From contig JAHIEN010000140.1 of assembly GCA_018901615.1 (NCBI GenBank), forward strand, positions 1 to 12,873: a DNA stretch of 12,873 nucleotides, written 5' to 3'. The DNA is from Candidatus Omnitrophota bacterium (GTDB lineage: Bacteria; Omnitrophota; Gorgyraeia; Gorgyraeales; Gorgyraeaceae). The translations under genes were made by a program, and so were the position numbers. Positions 7,420-12,873 of the stretch are shown piece after piece (within the stretch, counting starts at the first letter, position 1; each line of letters opens with the position of its first letter). The notes beneath the pieces are model-generated. The model ran no database searches. It was not told the origin of the DNA and saw only the letters and a list, made by a program, of their open reading frames with translations.

Positions 7420-7503
7420 GCAAAGGTCGAGAATAGGCAGATTTCAATCTGCCTGCTTATGAAGACCTTTGCGACAAATACGTAGAGCACACTTTAGTGT
7501 GCC
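7420..7503 (+). repeat. 84-nt structured repeat, copy 2 (nested stem-loop plus GTAG-palindrome), upstream of aroF
   Basis: Same architecture as the copy at 2645-2728. The outer stem is GCAAAGGTC (7420-7428) with GACCTTTGC (7464-7472). The inner stem is AGGCAGAT (7435-7442) with ATCTGCCT (7447-7454) around TTCA. GTAG (7482-7485) then precedes the hairpin GCACAC (7487-7492) with GTGTGC (7497-7502) around TTTA. Eight of 84 bases differ. Four of these are two compensatory C-G to T-A changes, one in the outer stem (7427/7465) and one in the inner stem (7442/7447). One is in the inner loop (7445), two are in unpaired stretches (7456, 7481), and one removes the basal pair of the last hairpin (7486). 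It sits between hisC and aroF and interrupts the otherwise tight operon. Confidence 0.85.
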
Positions 7504-7512
7504 AAGGGTGTT

Positions 7513-7517
7513 GGAGG
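7513..7517 (+). promoter_or_regulatory. Ribosome binding site for aroF
   Basis: GGAGG lies 6 bases before the ATG at 7524 and decides the start. An upstream in-frame GTG at 7497 lies inside the palindrome of the structured repeat and is not preceded by such a site. This is the strongest Shine-Dalgarno sequence in the window. Confidence 0.85.
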
Positions 7518-7523
7518 ATTTAC

Positions 7524-8537
7524 ATGATCATAGTCCTGCGGCCAGACGCCACAAAAAAACAGATCGACCATATAATTGAAAAAGTCAAAAAACTCGGCTT
7601 AAAGTCAATGGTCTCTCAGGGTATCGAGCGCACCATCATAGGAGTCATAGGCGAAGAAGATCTGCTTCGTGTCCAGCCGCTTGAGGCATATCCTGGCGTT
7701 GAAAAGGTAATGTCCATTCTCAAGCCTTACAAACTCGTATCCAGGGAGTTCAAGAAAGAAAATAGCATTGTGGATACGGATGGCGTGAAGATAGGCGGGA
7801 AAAAGATAGTCGTGATGGCAGGTCCATGCTCCGTAGAAAATCTGGAAGGGCTCAGGAAAATAGGCAGGGCGGTTAAGGCTTCGGGCGCGCTTATTTTACG
7901 TGGAGGGGCTTTTAAGCCAAGGAGTTCGCCCTACAGTTTTCAGGGGCTTGGCGAAGAAGGACTGAGGTATTTAAATGAGGTAAAAAAAGATACGGGCCTG
8001 AAGATAGTGACAGAGGTCATGGACACAAGGGATGTTGAGCTTGTTGAAAAATACGCGGATATGCTGCAGGTCGGGGCCAGAAACATGCAGAACTTTAATC
8101 TCTTAAAAGAGGTGGGCCTTTCTAAAAAGCCCGTACTGTTAAAAAGAGGTATATCCTCCACTATAAAAGAATTTTTGATGTCAGCCGAATACGTTCTTTC
8201 AAACGGTAATTTTAACTGTGTTCTCTGCGAGCGAGGTATAAGAACATTTGAGGATTCTACAAGGTTTACCCTGGACTTAAACGCTGTCCCGTTAATTAAG
8301 AGTCTAAGCCATCTTCCTGTTATTGTTGACCCGAGTCACGGTACTGGCAAATGGGACCTGGTCGGGGCTATGTCCAGGGCCGCCATAGCCGCGGGCGCGG
8401 ACGGATTGATAGTAGAGGTGCATCCGAACCCGGAAGACGCGTATTCGGACGGCGCCCAGTCATTATTGCCGGAAAAATTTGACGCGATGATGAAAGAATT
8501 GGCACCGGTGGCAAAGGCAGTAGGTCGTGAGTTGTAG
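7524..8537 (+). CDS. aroF: 3-deoxy-7-phosphoheptulonate (DAHP) synthase, N-terminally regulated type
   Basis: Condenses phosphoenolpyruvate and erythrose 4-phosphate to DAHP, the first step of the shikimate pathway. The 337-residue protein has an N-terminal ferredoxin-like domain (about 1-70, starting MIIVLRPDATKKQID, with GIERTIIGVIG). This is the arrangement seen in Thermotoga-type class I-beta enzymes, where the domain confers feedback inhibition by Tyr or Phe. The barrel follows with GPCS at 100-103 (metal-binding Cys102), FKPRSSPYSFQGLG from 130, GARN at 184-187 and DPSHGTGK from 269 (His272). The start at 7524 is fixed by GGAGG. It is separated from hisC by the structured repeat and followed 20 bases later by tyrA. 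Regulation is probably allosteric and perhaps also through the upstream repeat; the latter is speculative. Confidence 0.96.
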   Translation: MIIVLRPDATKKQIDHIIEKVKKLGLKSMVSQGIERTIIGVIGEEDLLRVQPLEAYPGVEKVMSILKPYKLVSREFKKENSIVDTDGVKIGGKKIVVMAGPCSVENLEGLRKIGRAVKASGALILRGGAFKPRSSPYSFQGLGEEGLRYLNEVKKDTGLKIVTEVMDTRDVELVEKYADMLQVGARNMQNFNLLKEVGLSKKPVLLKRGISSTIKEFLMSAEYVLSNGNFNCVLCERGIRTFEDSTRFTLDLNAVPLIKSLSHLPVIVDPSHGTGKWDLVGAMSRAAIAAGADGLIVEVHPNPEDAYSDGAQSLLPEKFDAMMKELAPVAKAVGREL

Positions 8538-8557
8538 GATTACACATAAAACAAAAT

Positions 8558-9394
8558 ATGATGTTTAAGCGTATCACAATTATCGGACTTGGCCTCATCG
8601 GTGGTTCGCTTGGCCTGGCAATTAAAAAACAGCGCCTGGCACAAGAGGTTATCGGTGTGTCTAGAAGGCGCAGCACTGTTGTAAGGGCCCTGTCCAGGGG
8701 CGTTGCGGACAGGGTTACGCTTGACGCGGCAAAGGCTGTTCAAGGAGCGGATCTTGTGATCTTATGCGCGCCTGTCTTAAAGATTATAGATATAGCCCGT
8801 GATATTTCGGGATCATTGGAAGAGGGAGCGATAGTTACGGACGCAGGTAGCACAAAAAAAGAAATAGTGAAACATATAGAGTCTATTCTGCCTGACAAAG
8901 TCCACTTTGTCGGCAGTCATCCTTTGGCCGGCTCTGAAAAGTCAGGGGTTATCTATTCTGATGGAAATCTCTTTGATAACTCGTATTGTCTGGTGACCAG
9001 GTCTAGCTGGACAGAAAAAAGCGCGCTGGAGAAGGTAAAAAAATTCTGGCGCAGGATCGGCATGAAGGTCGAAGTGATGAGCCCTGATAAGCACGACATG
9101 ATTATTTCAAAACTAAGCCATCTTCCGCATGCATCCAGCGCGGCGCTTTCTAACGCCTGCTCTAAAGCGGAGCTAAGGTTCGCCGCAGGAGGCTTCAAGG
9201 ACGCCACAAGAATATCCTCAAGCAGCCCTGAGTTGTGGAAGGATATTTTTCTGACCAACAGGAAGAATATAATTAGAGGCATAAGCGAGCTGGAAAAAGA
9301 GCTGTCAAAGATCAAGTCCGCGTTGAAAAAAAATAGCGGCAAAGAGTTAATGAAGTTGCTTGAAAAGGCAAAGACTGTCAGGGATTCTATTTAA
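8558..9394 (+). CDS. tyrA: Prephenate (or arogenate) dehydrogenase
   Basis: Oxidative decarboxylation of prephenate (or arogenate) on the tyrosine branch, using NAD(P). The 278-residue protein begins with a Rossmann fold, IGLGLIGGSLG at about 9-19. It carries the conserved GSHPLAGSEKSG with His121, the catalytic histidine position of the family, and then SKLSHLPHASSAAL (about 185-198) and GGFKDATRISSSSPELW in the helical dimerisation domain. No ACT or chorismate mutase domain is attached, so this is the short monofunctional form. Substrate preference and cofactor choice cannot be called. Two ATG codons stand in tandem at 8558 and 8561; neither has a clear Shine-Dalgarno sequence. It ends the four-gene aromatic set, and the 38 bases to plsC hold a 7-bp repeat. 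aroA and cmk, which often follow tyrA in other bacteria, are absent here. Confidence 0.95.
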   Translation: MMFKRITIIGLGLIGGSLGLAIKKQRLAQEVIGVSRRRSTVVRALSRGVADRVTLDAAKAVQGADLVILCAPVLKIIDIARDISGSLEEGAIVTDAGSTKKEIVKHIESILPDKVHFVGSHPLAGSEKSGVIYSDGNLFDNSYCLVTRSSWTEKSALEKVKKFWRRIGMKVEVMSPDKHDMIISKLSHLPHASSAALSNACSKAELRFAAGGFKDATRISSSSPELWKDIFLTNRKNIIRGISELEKELSKIKSALKKNSGKELMKLLEKAKTVRDSI

Positions 9395-9397
9395 AGA

Positions 9398-9432
9398 GCT
9401 TTCAGCTGAGAGCTGAGAGCTGATAGCTCAAT
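9398..9432 (+). repeat. 7-bp tandem repeat (five GCT-initial heptads) abutting plsC
   Basis: Five heptads in register: GCTTTCA, GCTGAGA, GCTGAGA, GCTGATA and GCTCAAT, directly followed by the plsC ATG at 9433. The block is also palindromic: GAGCTTTCAGCT (9396-9407) pairs with AGCTGATAGCTC (9418-9429) with one mismatch, giving a 12-bp stem with a 10-base loop. It fills nearly all of the tyrA-plsC gap and leaves no Shine-Dalgarno sequence for plsC. AGCTGA-type heptad minisatellites occur in many bacteria; their function is not known to me. Confidence 0.75.
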
Positions 9433-10053
9433 ATGTTTTATACCTTCGCGAGATTCATAGTATTACTGCTCTTTAAAATATTTTTCAGACTAAAGGTTTT
9501 TGGGAGGGGAAACTTTCCTGAAAAAGGTCCCTTGATCGTTGTGTCTAATCATGCAAGTTTTCTGGACCCTATGATAGCAGGAGTGGCCGCGCCAAGGAAA
9601 TTGATTTATCTGGCCAGAGACACTTTATTTCGCTTCAGGCCTTTTGGTTATATATTAAATCGCGTGAATACTTTCCCCTTGAAGCGCGGAAAAGGAGACC
9701 TTGCGGCTTTCAGACTGGCCTTAGGAAAATTGTCTGAAGGTCAGGCAGTGCTTGTTTTTCCTGAGGGGACGCGCTCCAGTGACGGGAATCTACAGGCCCC
9801 TAAATCCGGGATAGGATTCCTGCACAGCATATCAAAGGCTGCCATATTACCTTGTTACGTGAAGGGTTCTATGGAAGCGTGGCCCAGGCACTCAAGGTTT
9901 CCGAGGCATAGCGCTGTTTCAGTTTATTTCGGCAAGCCTCTGAGCTTCGATAAGAATTTTCCCGGAAATAAGAGAGAAAGTTACCTCATTATCGCCCGGG
10001 AAACAATGAAGGCGATTGCTGAGTTAAAAATACATGCGGATAAAAATAGCTAG
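9433..10053 (+). CDS. plsC: 1-acyl-sn-glycerol-3-phosphate acyltransferase (PlsC/LPLAT family)
   Basis: Acylates lysophosphatidic acid to phosphatidic acid at the inner membrane, for phospholipid synthesis. The 206-residue protein starts with a hydrophobic segment (FARFIVLLLFKIFF, about 4-17), the likely membrane anchor. The HX4D acyltransferase motif NHASFLD is at 39-45, with His40 and Asp45 as the catalytic pair. The glycerol-phosphate-binding FPEGTRS is at 109-115, and there is a further KGSMEAWP region. Family membership is clear; the acyl donor and exact acceptor are not. It starts immediately after a heptad repeat with no ribosome binding site and overlaps ispH by 20 bases. The order plsC-ispH-rpsA is conserved in many bacteria, often with cmk in front; cmk is not present here. 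Confidence 0.93.
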   Translation: MFYTFARFIVLLLFKIFFRLKVFGRGNFPEKGPLIVVSNHASFLDPMIAGVAAPRKLIYLARDTLFRFRPFGYILNRVNTFPLKRGKGDLAAFRLALGKLSEGQAVLVFPEGTRSSDGNLQAPKSGIGFLHSISKAAILPCYVKGSMEAWPRHSRFPRHSAVSVYFGKPLSFDKNFPGNKRESYLIIARETMKAIAELKIHADKNS

Positions 10054-10846
10054 TCATTCAGGTTTTTGTTTTGGCGTTAAGAGGGCCATAAATATAGCTG
10101 AAAAGACACTCAAAGAGTCAAAAGACTCCAATAATATTTATTCGCTTGGATCTATCATACACAACCCGCAGGTAGTAGAAGGTCTTTCAAAAAAAGGTCT
10201 CAAGGTAATAAAAGATATAACAAATATCAAAAAAGGCGTAGTCATCATTTCGTCTCACGGCACGACAATAGAAGCGATAAAGAAGATCAGAGATAAACAA
10301 TTGGATTTGATAGACGCAACGTGCCCCTTTGTGAAGAGTGCCCATAATATAGTTAAGGATTTAAAGGCCTCTGGTTATAGGATAGTTATAATAGGGGATA
10401 AAAAACACCCTGAGGTAAAGGCGCTGCTGAGCCTGGCTGGCAGAAAAACCAAAGGCAATAAGATCGCTGTCATTTCCCAGACCACGCAGAGCAAGAATAA
10501 TTATCTTAAGGGCGTAGCAAGGTTATTAAAAAAAGATTTCAACGAACTGAGAATATTCAATACCATCTGTAATGATACAGCGCACAGGCAGGCTTTGACT
10601 CGGGAGCTTTTAAAGGAATGCGATGTTATGGTGATAGTTGGCGGCAAGAACAGCGCCAACACTAGAAGGTTATGGCATATCTGCAAGGAAAGCGGAGTGG
10701 ATAGTTATCATATTGAGACAGACGTTGAACTAAAAAAAGAGTATTTCAGTGGAAAGAGATGCGTTGGGGTTGTCAGCGGAGCGTCAACGCCTGACGCGAT
10801 GGTACAAAGTGTGGTGAAAAAAATCAAAAGAAAGAGGGGTATCTGA
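10034..10846 (+). CDS. ispH: 4-hydroxy-3-methylbut-2-enyl diphosphate reductase (IspH/LytB)
   Basis: Last enzyme of the MEP pathway: a 4Fe-4S reductase that makes IPP and DMAPP from HMBPP in the cytoplasm. The 270-residue protein has all three cluster ligands: Cys12 (SGFCFGVKRA), Cys97 (DATCPFV) and Cys179 (TICNDTAHRQ). It also has the substrate-binding HPE at 125-127 and the conserved IHNPQVVEGL, SSHG, SQTTQ, GGKNSANTRRL and SGASTPD. Length is normal for the compact bacterial form. It starts within plsC (20-base overlap), and rpsA follows two bases after its stop. In some Firmicutes IspH and S1 are fused into one polypeptide; here they are separate but almost contiguous. The presence of ispH implies that isoprenoids are made by the MEP route. 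Confidence 0.97.
   Translation: MRIKIASHSGFCFGVKRAINIAEKTLKESKDSNNIYSLGSIIHNPQVVEGLSKKGLKVIKDITNIKKGVVIISSHGTTIEAIKKIRDKQLDLIDATCPFVKSAHNIVKDLKASGYRIVIIGDKKHPEVKALLSLAGRKTKGNKIAVISQTTQSKNNYLKGVARLLKKDFNELRIFNTICNDTAHRQALTRELLKECDVMVIVGGKNSANTRRLWHICKESGVDSYHIETDVELKKEYFSGKRCVGVVSGASTPDAMVQSVVKKIKRKRGI
10834..10839 (+). promoter_or_regulatory. Ribosome binding site for rpsA inside the ispH 3' end
   Basis: GAGGGG lies 9 bases before the rpsA ATG at 10849 and within the last codons of ispH. It supports this start and tight ispH-rpsA coupling. Confidence 0.7.
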
Positions 10847-10848
10847 CA

Positions 10849-12402
10849 ATGAGTGAAACATTTGATCTGGCAACAGCGTATGAGAAGACCTTTAAGAGGA
10901 TTAGCGAGGGCGATATCGTAAAAGGCAAGGTCATCGCCGTTGGGGAGAAGGACGTGTACGTGGATTTTGGTTATAAGTCAGAAGGCGTTATGTCTATAAC
11001 TGAATTCAAGGGCCAGCCCGAGGTTAAGGTTGGAGACGAATTTGAAGTGCTGGTGGAGTCTAAAGAGAACGAAGACGGCATGATAATTGTCTCCAAGAGG
11101 AAGGCTGAAAAGGCAGTGGGTTGGACAAGGATTGTAAACAAGTTCAAGGAAGGAGACTTTATAGAAGGTAAGGTCTCCCGCAAAGTAAAGGGCGGTTTGA
11201 TGGTGGATGTGGGCATAGAGGCGTTTTTACCCGCATCACTTGTCGCGATTAAGGGCTTTGGAAACGTCAACCAGATAATGGGCCAGACGCTCAATTTCAA
11301 GATCGTAAAGATGAATAAGCTAAGAAAAAATATAGTCATCTCGAGAAAGGACAGCTTATTAAAAGAAAGAGGCGATGCAAAAGACAAGATTATAGGCGAG
11401 CTCACGGTGGGGGAGCTGCGAAAAGGTGTGGTTAAAAATATTACAGATTTTGGCGCGTTCATCGACCTGGGAGGCATAGACGGGCTTTTGCATATTACAG
11501 ATATGAGCTGGGGCAGGATCTCGCACCCGAGTGAAATACTCGCTATAAACGATACTGTAGAAGTCATGATCCTGAACTTTGATAAGGAAAGCGTAAAGGT
11601 ATCTCTGGGCCTGAAACAGAAAACAGAAAGCCCATGGAAGGACGTGGAAGGTAAATATCCCATAGGCACAAAGGTAAAAGGCAATGTCGTTAATATCATG
11701 CCTTATGGAGCGTTCGTGGAACTGGAAAAAGGCATAGAAGGCCTGGTGCATGTGTCAGAACTTTCCTGGACCCAGAGGGTCAATAATCCACAGGATGTGG
11801 TTGCGATAGGCGATGTGGTTGAGGCCATAGTGTTAAGCGTGGATGCTGATAGCCAGAAGATATCCCTTGGTATAAAGCAGATCGAGGCAAATCCATGGTT
11901 TGAGATTAAAGAAAAGTTTTCAGCCGGTACTAAGATCGAAGGAAAGGTCAGGAATCTTACTGACTATGGCGCATTTATAGAGATAGCCAGCGGCATAGAG
12001 GGGTTTGTCCATGCGACTGATATGTCATGGACAAGAAAGATAAACCACCCCAAGGAATTTCTGAAAAAGGGTCAGAAGATAGAAACAATGGTCCTGGCAG
12101 TAGATCCAGAAAACCAGAGGATATCTCTTGGTATAAAACAACTGATCTCAGACCCGTGGCCTGAGATTACTGAGAAATACACCCTTGGCACAACTGTTAA
12201 GGGTACTGTCACTAAGGTTACAAGCTTTGGTTTTTTTGTGGAGATAGAGAAAGACCTCGAGGGCCTTGTGCATATTTCTGAATTTGATCTCGAATCCGAA
12301 CAGAAGCTCGAAGACGTCTATAAACCAGGGGATAAAATCGAGACAGTAGTAATAAAGATAGACGAGGTCGAGAGGAAGATTGGGTTGAGTCTTAAAAAAT
12401 AG
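10849..12402 (+). CDS. rpsA: 30S ribosomal protein S1 (six S1 domains)
   Basis: S1 binds mRNA leader regions and helps load them on the 30S subunit. The 517-residue protein contains six S1 (OB-fold) repeats, at roughly residues 20-84, 102-167, 187-256, 272-342, 358-428 and 445-516. Domains 1 and 2, the ribosome-binding pair, are divergent. Domains 3-6 carry the typical pattern of DFGAFI/YGAFVE followed by GLLHITDMSW/GLVHVSELSW and ending in SLGLKQ/SLGIKQ. This is the full six-domain plan as in E. coli (557 residues), with a shorter tail. A clear ribosome binding site precedes the start. Its TAG stop (12400-12402) overlaps the first unit of the second decamer array. A full S1 fits the several weak or absent Shine-Dalgarno sequences in this window, though that link is inference. 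Confidence 0.97.
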   Translation: MSETFDLATAYEKTFKRISEGDIVKGKVIAVGEKDVYVDFGYKSEGVMSITEFKGQPEVKVGDEFEVLVESKENEDGMIIVSKRKAEKAVGWTRIVNKFKEGDFIEGKVSRKVKGGLMVDVGIEAFLPASLVAIKGFGNVNQIMGQTLNFKIVKMNKLRKNIVISRKDSLLKERGDAKDKIIGELTVGELRKGVVKNITDFGAFIDLGGIDGLLHITDMSWGRISHPSEILAINDTVEVMILNFDKESVKVSLGLKQKTESPWKDVEGKYPIGTKVKGNVVNIMPYGAFVELEKGIEGLVHVSELSWTQRVNNPQDVVAIGDVVEAIVLSVDADSQKISLGIKQIEANPWFEIKEKFSAGTKIEGKVRNLTDYGAFIEIASGIEGFVHATDMSWTRKINHPKEFLKKGQKIETMVLAVDPENQRISLGIKQLISDPWPEITEKYTLGTTVKGTVTKVTSFGFFVEIEKDLEGLVHISEFDLESEQKLEDVYKPGDKIETVVIKIDEVERKIGLSLKK

Positions 12403-12500
12403 GTTAGCTAATGTTAATTGAAGTTGTCTAAGGTTGCCTGAGGTTGCCAAAAAGCAACTTCAGGCAACCTCATTTAACATCAGACAACCTCATATAACCT
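12401..12500 (+). repeat. Inverted array of 10-bp units, array 2, between rpsA and tyrS
   Basis: The left arm has AGGTTAGCTA, ATGTTAATTG, AAGTTGTCTA, AGGTTGCCTG and AGGTTGCC in 10-bp register from 12401. The right arm has GCAACTTCAG, GCAACCTCAT, TTAACATCAG, ACAACCTCAT and ATAACCT from 12454 to 12500. The centre is a near-perfect 17-bp stem, 12431-12447 with 12454-12470, with one G-U pair and the loop CAAAAA. The outer units pair imperfectly and could do so in shifted registers. The first unit overlaps the rpsA stop, and the last ends in TTTT (12500-12503) seven bases before the tyrS ATG. The units match those of 3723-3853. The central hairpin could end rpsA transcription, but the T-run is separated from it by three units, so terminator function is uncertain. 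Confidence 0.85.
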
Positions 12501-12507
12501 TTTCAAT

Positions 12508-12873
12508 ATGGATATCAAGAGACAGTTAGATCTGATAAGGCGCGGGACAGTGGAGATTATCTCTGAGAAAGAGCTTGTCTCTAAACTAGAGAAGAGCAGC
12601 CCTCTTATCGTAAAGGCCGGCTTTGATCCTAGCGCGCCTGATATTCATCTGGGTCATACAGTACTTTTGAGGAAACTCAGGCATTTTCAGGACCTTGGTC
12701 ATAAGGTGGTGTTTCTTATAGGTGATTTTACTGGCATGATAGGCGATCCTACAGGTAGAAGCGAGGCCCGTAAGCGCCTGACAGAGAGGGAAGTGAAAGA
12801 AAACGCCAGGACCTATAAGAAGCAGGTCTTTAAGATACTGGATGAGAAAAAGACGCAGGTCGTGTTTAATAGC
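12508..12873 (+). CDS. tyrS: Tyrosyl-tRNA synthetase, N-terminal part (3' truncated by window)
   Basis: Class I synthetase that charges tRNA-Tyr. The frame runs open from ATG 12508 to the window end, 122 codons. It begins MDIKRQLDLIRRG and shows the TyrRS active-site entry VKAGFDPSAPDIHLGHTVLL, with the HIGH-type HLGH at 47-50, and then FLIGDFTGMIGDPTGRS, characteristic of the branch of bacterial TyrRS with HLGH after a DPSAP/DPTAP segment. The KMSKS loop and C-terminal RNA-binding domain lie beyond the window. No Shine-Dalgarno sequence precedes the start, which sits seven bases after the decamer array ends in a short T-run. It probably begins a new transcription unit, or reads through from rpsA; the sequence does not decide. 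Confidence 0.93.
   Translation, partial: MDIKRQLDLIRRGTVEIISEKELVSKLEKSSPLIVKAGFDPSAPDIHLGHTVLLRKLRHFQDLGHKVVFLIGDFTGMIGDPTGRSEARKRLTEREVKENARTYKKQVFKILDEKKTQVVFNS

Noticed and set aside
7500..7520. T-box leader before aroF (AGGGTG resemblance), or T-box before trpS/tyrS
   Set aside because: The AGGGTG is not part of a full T-box consensus, no specifier stem or antiterminator is visible, and the gap is too short.
7497..7523. GTG at 7497 as the aroF start
   Set aside because: Same palindrome arm as above; ATG 7524 has GGAGG six bases upstream and the family-typical MIIVLRP start.
10971..11751. Long antisense open frames opposite rpsA, infB and other genes
   Set aside because: They mirror the sense codon pattern, are rich in Ser/Leu/Phe low-complexity composition, lack recognisable domains and lie inside strongly conserved genes.
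12494..12507. Rho-independent terminator for rpsA from the TTTT at 12500-12503
   Set aside because: The T-run is only four bases and is 30 bases from the strong central stem; recorded only as a possibility under the array.

Overview
This is a bacterial chromosomal window that is almost fully coding, with all genes on the + strand. It contains thirteen genes: nusA (5' part missing), infB, trpS, scpA, scpB, pheA, hisC, aroF, tyrA, plsC, ispH, rpsA and tyrS (3' part missing). GC content is moderate, and AUA, AGA and AGG codons are common. The gene set, the run tyrA-plsC-ispH-rpsA and the small decamer and palindromic repeats between genes remind me of a candidate phylum such as Omnitrophota. That is an impression, not a demonstrated placement.

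Layout. Positions 1-2642 hold the end of a nusA-infB transcription/translation operon with overlapping stop and start codons. trpS (2740-3720) follows after an 84-nt structured repeat. A 10-bp-period inverted array (3723-3853) separates trpS from scpA. A compact run then begins: scpA-scpB (condensin partners of SMC), pheA-hisC-aroF-tyrA (DAHP synthesis at the pathway entry, then the branches to phenylalanine and tyrosine), plsC (phospholipid acylation), ispH (last step of the MEP isoprenoid pathway) and rpsA (ribosomal protein S1 with six S1 domains). A second decamer array (12401-12500) separates rpsA from tyrS.

How the genes fit together. AroF makes DAHP. The chorismate mutase and prephenate dehydratase domains of PheA, TyrA, and a HisC-type aminotransferase cover the steps from chorismate to Phe and Tyr. 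The flanking TrpRS and TyrRS charge aromatic amino acids. The intermediate shikimate genes and cmk, which often lie near tyrA/plsC/rpsA in other bacteria, are not here. The tyrA-plsC junction holds only a 7-bp tandem repeat.

The most interesting signals are non-coding. Two 84-nt elements, upstream of trpS and aroF, are 76/84 identical and differ by two compensatory base-pair swaps in two nested stems, so the fold itself appears to be maintained. They carry a GTAG-plus-palindrome hallmark of REP elements, yet both precede aromatic-amino-acid genes. The two inverted arrays are built from the same decamer (ATGAGGTTAT / ATAACCTCAT), 8.6 kb apart, and fill gene-to-gene gaps up to or nearly up to the coding boundaries. 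TrpRS also carries a C-x20-C-x6-C-x2-C motif close to the iron-sulphur motif known from Thermotoga TrpRS.
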